A program made the position numbers and the translations under genes. 64,000 nucleotides of DNA from Primula veris (Eukaryota > Streptophyta > Magnoliopsida > Ericales > Primulaceae): contig OY821743.1 in the NCBI GenBank assembly GCA_963682055.1, forward strand, positions 32,288,702 through 32,352,701. The letters run 5' to 3'. The stretch's first letter is position 1. Each line of letters opens with the position of its first letter. This document shows, in pieces, positions 22,450-33,003 of the stretch. The notes below the pieces were generated by a model. The model had not been told where the DNA came from, made no database searches, and worked only from the letters and a program-made list of their open reading frames with translations.

Positions 22450-22770
22450 CAGTGTGGCTCATCAAAACCTTGTCAGAGCAAAACCAATGGAAAAATCTTT
22501 GATCGAAGGAAAAAGAGTGCAACAGTAGTAGTAGTAGGAATCAACCACAAAATAGGTGCCTCATGAAAACCTTGCTAGAGTAAACCCAGTGGAAAAAACC
22601 TCTAGTCGAAGGACAAAAAAGTACATGGTGGTAAGAACTATACAACGGGATACTCCCCCTAATTTCGGCAATTTTAAGTAAGATATGATGGGAACGTGTC
22701 TCGCTAAAAAACGTGCCAAGGAAAACCCAATGGGAAAAAACCTTGGTCTAAGGACAAAAAGAGTACACGA
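22450..22770 (+). repeat. Three diverged copies of a 60-bp copia 3' non-coding motif
   Basis: Variants of AAAACCTTGCYAGRGYAAA-CCARTGG followed by AAAAACCTYGGTCGAAGGA and AAAAGAGTAC occur at about 22467-22532, 22574-22626 and 22706-22762. They lie between the RNase H remnant and the polypurine tract, where related plant copia elements carry this block. Confidence 0.65.
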
Positions 22771-23015
22771 GCATGCGACTGGATGATCCCCCTCCCTTGC
22801 ACACGACAGGATACGAAAATTTCGACTAAGTAGTAATTAATGCAATAAGCATTTATCTGGATGCTCCCCCTCACTTGCACATGACTGGGTGTAAGGATTT
22901 CATATTTCAAGAAAGAGTACGAGCATTCGACTAGATGCTTCATTTACTTGCACACGACTGGATGGAAGAAAATCTAACGTGGAATAGAACGAGCATTCAA
23001 CTGTATGCTCTTAAA
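22768..23015 (+). repeat. Tandem repeat, about 65 bp x 4, in the copia element
   Basis: Units run ACGAGCATGCGACTGGATG ... CCCCCTCACTTGCACACGAC. The word GAGCATTCGACTAGATGC or a variant recurs at about 22770, 22850, 22920 and 22990. Confidence 0.65.
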
Positions 23016-26000
23016 CTTCATATGTGAAGATTCATTTCGCCAAGAAATGCTAAATATCATAATCTAGTCATGTCTCTCTTGATCGATAAAAACAAGTTAT
23101 CCTCAAATAAGAGAAGTGTTTTATCTGGATCGTGGGACATGACATATGTAATTCAAATATGGATAATACGAGCTCGAAGCCATATACACTCTCTAGTCGT
23201 CTCATAGAGCACGAGTAGATTAGAGTGATTCGTTTGGAGTCATTATAAGACCTCCAAGATATTGTCTTATTCCTAATAGTAACGACAGACCATGTTAGGA
23301 ATATCACTTATGCGGGTTTGATAAGTAACCGACATCGATATAACCGAAAAAGGGTTGCGTTAATTCGAGTACCGAAGGGGGTAGGTACACTCGATGACGC
23401 AAAATGGGATAAGATAAGCCCTCATCCACAGTTACCTTGAGTTAATGGAAAAATGTCTTTTATGCCATTTTGATGGCAGCGTGTTAGCACGATGCTGTGT
23501 CGAGCTATACCATTCACAGCAGACGAGATGTCCGTCCGAGCACATTAGACCAAGTACAATGATGTGCTTATTGTACTTAGATATGAACATCATGGTTCAA
23601 TATCTCTTCATCGTCTCATCTGGGATGGACCGGGTCTATATCAATGTCTAGTGATCGGACGATCATGAGTGAATCTGACGACTTAGCGTCATAATGACTA
23701 AAATGTCATAACACCTTCTGGGTGTAGTCTGAATCATGGACTTAAATTCAATCTTTATGGGACTCGATCATCAGGCCGAGTCACTACCGTTTCTTCCCAA
23801 GATCCTTCATCTCGAAGGCAAATCCAAAAGTGGATCGCGTAATAAAACACGCAAGGGGATAATACTTGTTCAAGTATCACAAGCTAAACAAGTACTCACT
23901 TAGGCGGGTATACCACATCCGCTCGGATTATATTAATCCATATAGTGAACGTCTCATTTAATTGAGATCGTGTTTCGTGGTCAGGAACTACTTGATTAAA
24001 GCATATGAAGTCACACAGGGGACCTTCATCTATATCTCTTTGTCTAAATTCTCATAGAGATAAAACAGTGACCACAATCACATGCTGCATAATCAGTTTT
24101 TCGGAAACTACTAAACTGATAAAGTAGGGGACCGTTATAACGTCCATTACAAGAAAATCAACCATCTCATAATCAATTCCAAGGTGTGAGAAAAGCCTTG
24201 CTCTACTAGGCGAGCATTCTACAATCTCATTATTCTCATCACTTTTCCTTATGAATAACCAAATAAACGAACTCGTTTAACATTGGTGGTGTTGGAGCTA
24301 CAGGTCCGAATACACTTTCACCAAGGAGTCTACTTGGATTGCAAGTTTCTATTAGTCCAGTCTATTCTACGTTGACTTCAGGCAACGGTACATGGTTTCC
24401 TATCATAATTTGCTCATATTATCAGTCATCACCGAATATATGAATAAGTAATCAATGACAGTCTCATTTCGCTTCAATATCGTCTAAGATATCATGATCG
24501 ACAGATATTTCAAGATTCTCAGGATGAGGAGGAATCACACATCTCCTAGATCCTTTATAATCTCGTGAGACAAACGAGTTTCAGTTCACCACCTATGGGG
24601 CTAAACGAATTAAGAACCGATCAACTTTCTCATATCTTGGGAAGGACGACAGACTGACGGCCGGCGGCAGCATCCTTTGCTTGGCGGGTTCGGCCAAAGC
24701 AACGTGTTACGACAGGAACACGGCGTCCGACAGGGACGTCTATCCTTGCAAGCATTTTGCAGCAGGTATAAATGATCTCGTGATGTCTTATAAAGTCATT
24801 AAATGCGTTTGGCATTTAGTTAGACTTGATGTAGTTTATGCACTTACTTATCACTAAGTGCAGTTTTGGGGATCATGCTAAGACTGGGTGGGTTATGCCA
24901 CATTATTTCACGTCATTCCTTATCAATGGTAACGTGCAAATCTCCCCCTAACGATGGGGAGAATAGTCTTAGCTATGTCACTTTTGCATATCATGTGGTA
25001 AAGAGATCGCTTGGCAAGGTTACTCTATCAAATGATAGACAGTGGATTCATAATCGACTTATGTCCCTGATTTTCAGAAGTCCATATTTTGAACGCTTTA
25101 GCGGCTTAAGCACTCAAACACGCGTTCATATGAGGCGTCTGACTCATAACCAGTAACCAACTGGTATGCATTTAGTGTTTTGAGTGACTATGGGCCTCAG
25201 ACGGACCAATACAGTAATATGCAATGTATAGTGACCCCACACAGAAATATATATAGGTGCGCATCACCAAATAACACGTGCAATCATTTGCAACCGCTTA
25301 AAATTTCTGTGAGTCCATTTTGGGTCGGAACATAATCAACATTATGTTCAATTTCAATTCCCAAAGTCAAGTAATACAAATCGAAATTTCGATTCTTACT
25401 CTTCGGCATTATCAAGTCGACTAGATTTTTCAGGATAATCCGGATCATGAGCTATCAACATAATGATAAGGCTAAGAGTTTGGGAAGTGCTGCATTTATG
25501 TGGACAACAGTAAAATGTGACCATATTGTCGATGCATCAACCATAAACATTTATATTTATGGTCCGTCTTATGGTTGGATAAGTCTACAATAACTCCTTC
25601 AATTCTTTACAAGAATTCTACGAGTCCATTTCGTGATCTTTACACATAATAGTCTTTCAAAGTGAGCATTAGTGGCATAAATTTCAGATTAATCATGAAA
25701 TATATTCTCAGAGAGAATCCAAATGCGATGCGATTATAAATCAAGCATCGTCTTTTGACCCGGGAATATCTCATCCGGTCAATGCCACAATATTAAAATG
25801 CTCTTATCAATCGACGACAGGGAAATGATAATACAGACAATCATGTCTTAGCATCTAAATCATTTATCATTTCGACGACAGGCGAAATGATAAGGTAACT
25901 TTAAATGCTTTAAAGAATGTGGTAGCAACCACTTGAAAGACATTTCAACTCCTCTAAAATACGCTTTTGGTCGTATTGAATAGAGGTTATGTAAAGAAAT

Positions 26001-26950
26001 TTTAATTTTTTCATGAGCTATTACCAGATAACACTGCTTTTCTCGAATATTTTATAAGTCAACAAGGTACGGCAGGACCTACATGAGTATAATGTCTCAT
26101 ATTTGACAAATCAATTTGGTTTTACCAAAGATTTCGATTTGGAACGACAGATCCAGAATCATTGTCACAAAGGACTCTTTTAGGCAATTAGTTTGTGAAA
26201 TTACGTGGTACAAGGTTACCCACTATTTCCAGAAAAACAACTTCCCTACAAGTATTGCCTAAAATTTCATAATTTAAAGTTTGGTCACATTTGTCAAAGG
26301 AATTTGCTCAAATTACTTTACATTATTTCGAGAAATTTCATAAACAGGCAAACCATAATCCAAAAGTATGTCCAAATGGGAAAAAAACATAATCCAAATG
26401 GAAAAACATAATCCAGATGAGCGAAAAATCGACTCAATGATTTATCAAAATCAATAAAGAAAGGTATCAAACTCATTTGAGCCACAAAATCGGGAGTCTC
26501 AAGAGTTTCCTTTCAGTTAGCTTTAACCATATTAACATCGACTTTTCCACCTTTATAATAGTTTTGAACTATTTAAGGAGTAACCGTGCATGACCTTTGT
26601 CTTTATAGCATAGGGTTGGCTCCTTGAGCATTATCTCTTACTTTGAGACAACGGGCCATATTGTTCCTTTCAAGAACTGTCTTGGAGCCACAAGTCTTCG
26701 ATTTTGACGATTGTCTAAAACCTCACTTGGCTAGGTGATTCGTCGGGATCGCGACAGTTCGAGACAAATAACATTTATCTCGGTTCTCGATTCATGGAAA
26801 AAAAATGTCCACGAAGAGAATTAATATCAGGCAAACAATTCGCCATTGACCCAAATAGAATTAAAACTACTCATCGGAGCAATTTTCTCATCCGCAAACA
26901 GATGGGTGATTAAGGAAAGGAACATAGCGAATATAAATTCACAATACTAC

Positions 26951-28470
26951 TTATGGAATACGCTTTCCAAGCTAGTATTTTGGTGAAGAATCGCTTCAAT
27001 ATGTCAATTTCAGACATTTGTTCACCATAGACGCCATCAAGTCTCAAATGTGACGGTGGAATAAAATCAACACCTTAGCATTCATCTCGTGAGTAACAAC
27101 AAACTCGTGTTTTACTCATAAAAGATGGCATCCAATTTTTTTTTTTTTTGGGCATCACATTTTCACACATCAGGGTGACTAACATGTGGTGGCGGATTAA
27201 AATAAACGTTCAGTCATTTCGCAAGTATGCTTTGCGATTTTTCTCATCATAGATGACATCCAACATGTGTTGTGAGTTCTGGATTATTTATCATATAAAA
27301 CAATTGGTTTATATGTTTATGGTTTGCACAAGCACAAACTTTTTTTTCGAAACAACAGGTTCAAAAATATTAGTTTTGCTTCTCATGTGGATCGGTTCTC
27401 ATTGATCGAACGACGGGTCGATATTGAAACACCAATTCAACGAAACATACATCACTATATAAACACATTTGGGGAAATTATTATTTAGTCTATCCCTTTC
27501 GGTAGCTCTACTTGAACACGACCAGGAAAGACGGTGAGGATGGAGGGCACGAATGCCACTTAAAACCCGACCTCATTAGGATATCGACTTCCGCCTATAT
27601 TTTTCTTAGACATCGTATCCAAATAGGTGAGCCTATTTAGGAAAAATTCATAATTTTTCCAACTTAAGTGTGAAAATATGTGATTTTGCAAATTACCATA
27701 TTTTACACATGGCAGTAAATAAATATTACATTTATAGATATTGTTATTTCTCCGATTTACCAATTATATTATCAATCAGAACAGTATCTATTACAATGAA
27801 TCATTTGTTATTTTACTGCTATATATGTAGGTTCTATTGATGGTAATTACGACATGCAGGGGAATAGTATATTTAATTACTACTTTACCATATCACATGC
27901 AGTGAGGGCAAATTTTAATTATAATTATACAATATACATGCAATTTCTATTATAAATTACAATACTACATGCAACGAAAGATAATATCTTATGGTAACTA
28001 TCAAATTATAATAGTTTTGTCCTTTTTTTTTTCTCTTACGACAATGTTACTAGGTTACTTATAATTTAATCAAAACCCAAGTTACAACCAGTGTTATATA
28101 TGATAAGGGTATTTTAATCTCCTTCGAAAAAATAACCTCTAGGTTCATTAGTTTATATAAATTCTAAACTAATCATGTACCATGCAGCGCCAGAGTCATT
28201 CCATGACTTTAAATTTTGAAATATGTTCCTGTAGAATGCTTTGTAAATAACTAGGGAAGTGAAATATTATAGTTATGTGAAAAATTGTGTAACTTTATTC
28301 TAGGACTCTGTTAGAACTTGGAGGGTAATTAGCCTTATTTATTTGCTAGTTATATGTAATGGTAAAACAATCGGTTTTGAGTGTTATGACTTGCATAGGC
28401 AACTCTTTATATCGATTTGATGCCTCAATTAATCGGTTCAAACCACCAAAAACCCACCAAGTCAAATAGT
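26951..28470. other. Intergenic / decayed repeat DNA
   Basis: AT-rich, no gene seen. If the copia element were full-length, its 5' LTR should lie here on the minus strand. No copy of the 21300-21480 LTR could be found by eye. Confidence 0.5.
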
Positions 28471-28473
28471 GAT

Positions 28474-28495
28474 GCTACAAATTGGTACCAAAGCC
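28474..28495 (+). other. LTR-end plus primer-binding-site-like motif
   Basis: GCTACA followed by AA and TTGGTACCAAAGCC resembles an LTR 3' end followed by an initiator-Met tRNA primer-binding site (consensus TGGTATCAGAGC). No second LTR or coding domain was recognised downstream, so this may be a remnant or chance. Confidence 0.3.
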
Positions 28496-29104
28496 TAAAT
28501 AGGATAAAAGATGGAACAAACCTAGAAAAGTTTACAAAAAATGGTGGAGGGACAGAAAAAGGTCTATAATGATTTTATTAAGATTATTAAGAAACATTTC
28601 CGGGAACTTTTGCATCAAATTTAATGATTATTAAGAAAAGAAGAAGGATCACAAAACTGCAATGCTGATGTGATTATTAATATTGCATCAAAATACATAT
28701 TAGGTGTCCCAAATTAAATAGGGTAAATGACTTTTTTTAAACTCACTAGTTTTAAGGAATTGTAAAATTGTGATTTTACTCTAAATAATGAAATTATGGG
28801 AGAAATGTACAATTATATGCAATCAAAAGTCGGTAGAGTACAATTCCCAATTTCTTTTGATAACATCCATCTCATTTTAATTTTTCTTTTGATAATGCCT
28901 CTTTTGATTGGTCCGACATCATTCACAATTCAAAGTCAAACCATCGAAATAGCACCAAAACAAAGAGGTGATGTTGGATAAGCTATTAAATTAATGTAAT
29001 ATTAGATACACGTATGGTTTTGAGGGATGGTTTGTTCCTAAGTTTGACTTGTCTCTCGAACTCTAAATCCATTATAAATTTTTTATAATGTTTGATTTAT
29101 GAAG

Positions 29105-29268
29105 AGTTAAAAGTTGTCACAAGACTGTCGCTAATTTAAAAAATTGTCACAAATCTGTCGCAAATTGATTAAGCTGTCATAAAACCGTCATAAAAACCAT
29201 CGCTAATAATCTCGTAACAAAAAATATCGTCACTAATCCGTCACTATTTTTTTTATTTTTTTTTAAGT
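29105..29268 (+). repeat. CACTA-like terminal fragment with sub-terminal repeats
   Basis: Several copies of TGTCACAAATCTGTCGC / CCGTCACTAAT-type words precede TTTTTTTTTAAGTG, which read inward is CACTTAAAAAAAAA. This matches the style of CACTA ends, but no opposite end was found. Confidence 0.35.
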
Positions 29269-30527
29269 GATCTTCTTTGACGGATATGTTCCAGCGGACT
29301 CTAACTCCAATCACATAACAGCATAGTAAAACATACCAACAAAACTAATAAATATACAGATGGATCCATACCTTGACCTACATCAAATGATATTAGAAAT
29401 CACTCAATATTACACCTAACTCAATATTAAATTTTGACGAACTTTTTCTATCCGCATTCGTTTTGTTTTACTAAACATGATAAGAGATGAGGGTCGTATT
29501 AGGAAAATTCTTCAAAATAATGTTTCGATTAAAGTTTTCTTTCCCAGCTTTTTGCCTTTGTAATTGTTTGGTTTGTAATTGTTTGGTTATCGGATTCCGG
29601 TTGTAATCTCTAGATACTTTCTGGTGAGTAAAACTTTTGAATATTTTATATAAGATTCTGTGCTTAAAAAAAAAATATTACACCTAACATGATATTCAAA
29701 CAATACGAATAATGGAAAATATCATATACTATAATTATCCTAAATTTAAGATCTGAAAAAAGTATGTTTTATGAAATCAAGATGAAAAACTTTTATGAAG
29801 ACCTTGTTACGTTATCACCTTGTATTAAAAAGTCTATTTAAAATATGGGGTTGGTAATGGACATGCCAAGTTAAGACAACACAATGCAGTAGGAGTTTAT
29901 TTTGTTTTTTCTTTTAAAAAAATGTACCTGTAATATGTAAGCTCCCAAATATATTTATCTTAGAGGGGGTATTTATAATCACAAAAAATGTGAGTTTTTA
30001 GGTTTGATTGAATGTATCTATTTATCTATGTCCATTTATACAAATCTTAAAAGTGGGAATTTTTTTGGATTTGTTCGATGTATCTTTCTACAATCTTAAA
30101 CAACTTTTATATCATTATCTCCATAATGAGTTCTAGCAATCAATTAGTCAATTGATGCGGCTGATATTCGAGAAAATATTCAATAGGGCTCCCACCAATA
30201 ATATTACAAAAATTCAAATTAAATGTGAAGCCCATAAGGATTTCTTCATTCTTTTGGGTTTTAATTTGATACCACAACCACCTTTTTTATACATCAGTCC
30301 TATGCAAATATAATTAGTACCTTTTAGACATTAGTAATTAATACTGCTTTGAACAAACACCAACTGCAGATACCACTTTTAAAATACAAATACTATACTA
30401 CTAATTGGAGTAAAAGATACCACTTTTGTAAAAGATACTAATTGCATGTAGTAACACTTGTCCACCGTTAACAAAACATTTTTGACCAAACATATTTCAA
30501 CCAACATCATTGACCAGTCAGTAACGT

Positions 30528-30590
30528 TGGCCGATTTTCGACATTGATCGGCAATCTCCGGCATTGATCGGCGGTTTTCGGCATTAATCA
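30528..30590 (+). repeat. Short tandem repeat CGGCATTGATCGGC x 3
   Basis: Variants of GATTTTCGACATTGATCGGC occur three times with a period of about 25 bp. It is isolated in AT-rich DNA. Confidence 0.75.
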
Positions 30591-30714
30591 AATTTTAAAA
30601 AAATATAAAAGTCCAAAAAAAAACTAAAAGAAAAACTCATAAATCCAAAAAAATGAAAAAATCCAATAAATTTTTAAAAATCAAAAATGTTTTAAATATA
30701 TATATATTTTTTTA

Positions 30715-31640
30715 AAATATGATAGTCTAATGAACAATCTATACAAATATAACAATATAGTAGACAGTCTAAATACAATAAAGACAGTTTAGTGTAAAAA
30801 TGACAGGTTAATGGACATACAAAAATGACAGTCTAATTGGACATATATTAATGACAGTCTAATACAAAAATGAGAAAATTTATTTTAAAAAATCCAAAAA
30901 GAATATGATAGTCTATTACAAAAACGACAGTATAATGGACATACAAAACTGATCGAGTTTCAATAAAGAGTGACAGGTCTTATCAATGCACAAATGTATT
31001 ATTCCCTAGGAATTTCAATTTTGCTCATATTCATCACTGTAGTAATAGGGTTCAAGCTTTCACTAGCCCTTTCTCATTTACCAAATCAGTATAGCTATCC
31101 TTTTTCTAATTCTAGCACAGTAGTGCAATTTCAATTAATAGTAAAAAAAAATGCTAGATAATTTATCTCTACTCCTCGTTGTTTTGCTGCTTCTGGATAT
31201 AAAACAAGGTGTCACTCAATACTTTAATATAAAGCTATACTATTTGTAATAAACGGTCAGATTTGTATTAGACAGACTAATACAAATATGACAGTTTAAT
31301 ACAAAAATTCATAAAAAAGAGAAAATTTTAAAAAAATCAAAAAAAATATGGCAGTTTAATACAAAGATGACAGTCTAGTATAAATACCAAAATGACAGTA
31401 TAATATAAAAAATCACAAAATATGAGAATTTAAAAAAAAAACAAAAAACATGACAGCGTGATAAAAAATGACAATCTAATATAAAAATCACAAAAATTAG
31501 AAATTTTTTTAAAAATCCTAAAAAATATGATAGTCTAATGGATATTCTAAAAGATAGTCTAATACAAAAATGACAATCTAAGGAGAAAAAAAACAATGAC
31601 AGTATAATGGACAAAAAAGTTGACAGTGTAATGATGAGAC
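30715..31640 (+). repeat. Degenerate AT-rich repeat field based on ATGACAGTCTAATACAAAA
   Basis: Dozens of variants of ATGACAGTCTAAT(G)GACATACAAAA are spaced 20-40 bp apart. A non-repetitive stretch at about 30985-31235 interrupts the field. There is no strict period and no spacer structure. Confidence 0.75.
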
Positions 31641-31937
31641 CGCAAAATGATAGTTTTTGAGTGTTAATTTGGTACTTATTAGCGTAGTTTTATTGACATT
31701 TCGACTTGTTTAAGCCATCTTTTGTGTTTTTTCTGTATTTTTCCGGTTTATTTGCATTTGTTTGCATTTTTATAGGAAAAAACATGCAATTAGCGCAAAG
31801 ACAAGACAATGACGCAAGAAAGACCAAATGAGCGACCAAAACAGAAGATTTCAAAAGACAAATGACCTCAAAGTCAACCTAAAAAAGTTATAACGGACTC
31901 AATTCAAGATAAGAGCAAAAGAATATTATAGAAGCTG

Positions 31938-31979
31938 ACTTGATCGGTCAGGTTGACCGGTCAACCTGACCGATCAAGT
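31938..31979. repeat. Perfect 42-bp palindrome, no spacer
   Basis: Left arm ACTTGATCGGTCAGGTTGAC, then C/G at the centre (31958/31959), then the exact reverse complement. All 21 pairs match. The neighbouring bases (G on both sides) do not pair, so the palindrome is exactly 42 bp. It also contains overlapping GGTCA/TGACC motifs. Confidence 0.97.
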
Positions 31980-32659
31980 GTCGTTATATTTTAAAATTTC
32001 GAATAAGATAAAGTTTATTGAGTTGATAAGTTGATATAGATCTCCACATATTCCGAAAATATAATCACAAATGATCACAATTGACTTTTCAATATGTTTT
32101 CATTCACATTTTAGTTCTAGAAAGAGAGGGGATAGAAAAAAATACATAACTTCAAAATTTTGTGCACGAATACTTGACAATAACGCCATTTTGTGAGTTA
32201 TCTCTTAGAGCATCTACTATTATCTCTATTGTTAACTAAAATAGTTATCTAAAAATACAATTAGTTATGTTAAATCATGTGATGTTAAAAAAGTTGTTAA
32301 ATATAACAATGTTTTTAATGTTGTTAATTGATGATGTGGTAAAATATCATTAATTTGAACGTGAACTCTATTTCAACTATTACTATTTTAGTTCCTATTT
32401 TAGGGGGATTTACAAAATGACTAATTAATAAGATTTCAATTAATAATTAATTTTAATTAAAATTAGATAACTTTGTTAAGTTAATACACAAATGTGAATG
32501 TTAAATTTAAGTTACACACGTGTCATCTAACATGCAATTAAATGATGATGTGTCAAAGTTAATATTATTAAAATTAACACAACTATTGTGGAGGCTCTTA
32601 GCGTGTCAATCTTACTATCTTACCCCAAAAATATGAATGTGGATCAAACGTTAAAAAAA
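31980..32659. other. Intergenic, AT-rich
   Basis: No gene or clear element seen. TTAATTAA-rich with no coherent frame. Confidence 0.5.
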
Positions 32660-32925
32660 TGCCAGGTTAGTGAACAAGATCAAAATTTCATGATAGATAT
32701 AATTGTACAGAACAGTTTTAAAACAAAAAAAAACTTATGTAAACCAAACTACCAAAAATGTGGCCTTTTTACAATAAGGAGTTCTGTCCCAGAGATCTCT
32801 TCTTGCTCATGCGAGAGCAACATCCATAAGCTAATACAAATCTCACCCCAAGCTTAAAAACTCGAACACAAGTAACATCGCCTTGTTGGCCTTGGAAATC
32901 ATACATTATTATAGAAATGTACTGA
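32660..32925 (-). pseudogene. Duplicated fragment of the SF1 helicase gene (exon 8 end plus intron 8)
   Basis: On the minus strand about 32920-32770 reads MYDFQGQQGDV, then CVRVFKLGVRFV with small deletions. This matches VDAFQGQERDV ... CVRASNHGVGFV from exon 8 of the helicase gene at 39.9-40.05 kb. The similarity runs on across the splice donor into intron sequence (GGAGTTC, then AAAATGTG, then CAAACTACC) as far as about 32660. It therefore arose by DNA duplication rather than through an mRNA. It lies about 80 bp beyond the stop codon of the PPR gene. Confidence 0.85.
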
Positions 32926-33003
32926 ATAGGTCAACCAAAAAGCTGACAGATATCGAAGTTTTGCTTCGAAACGAATGCATTGTTTTGCAAACCATAATTT
33001 TAA

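Larger units (their letters stand above)
21300..26950 (-). mobile_element. Degenerate Ty1-copia retrotransposon, minus strand
   Basis: Broken coding sequence in the order expected for a copia polyprotein read on the minus strand. Possible gag zinc knuckle remnant CYKDKGHAR (about 26585-26611); post-integrase linker ARIDVPVG (24749-24726); reverse transcriptase EMKDLGK (23815-23793); NGIKDIF of the RT/RNase H connection (about 23478-23448); RNase H TISWRS (23265-23248) and MRRLESVYGF (about 23205-23176), matching the family's ISWRST and EASRECVWL. The polypurine tract AAAGGGGGAG is at 21490-21481, with an LTR from 21480. Stops and frameshifts are everywhere, so it is dead. A Cassandra element is inserted at 21586-22362. 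No 5' LTR was found near 27-28 kb, so it is probably truncated. Confidence 0.8.

Noticed and set aside
30970..31161. 63-codon hydrophobic frame in the ATGACAG repeat field
   Set aside because: Hydrophobic frames are expected by chance in T-rich DNA; there are no supporting exons and it begins within the repeat motif.
30715..31640. CRISPR-like array
   Set aside because: The repeated words vary in sequence and spacing and the DNA is plant nuclear; there are no uniform repeats with unique spacers.
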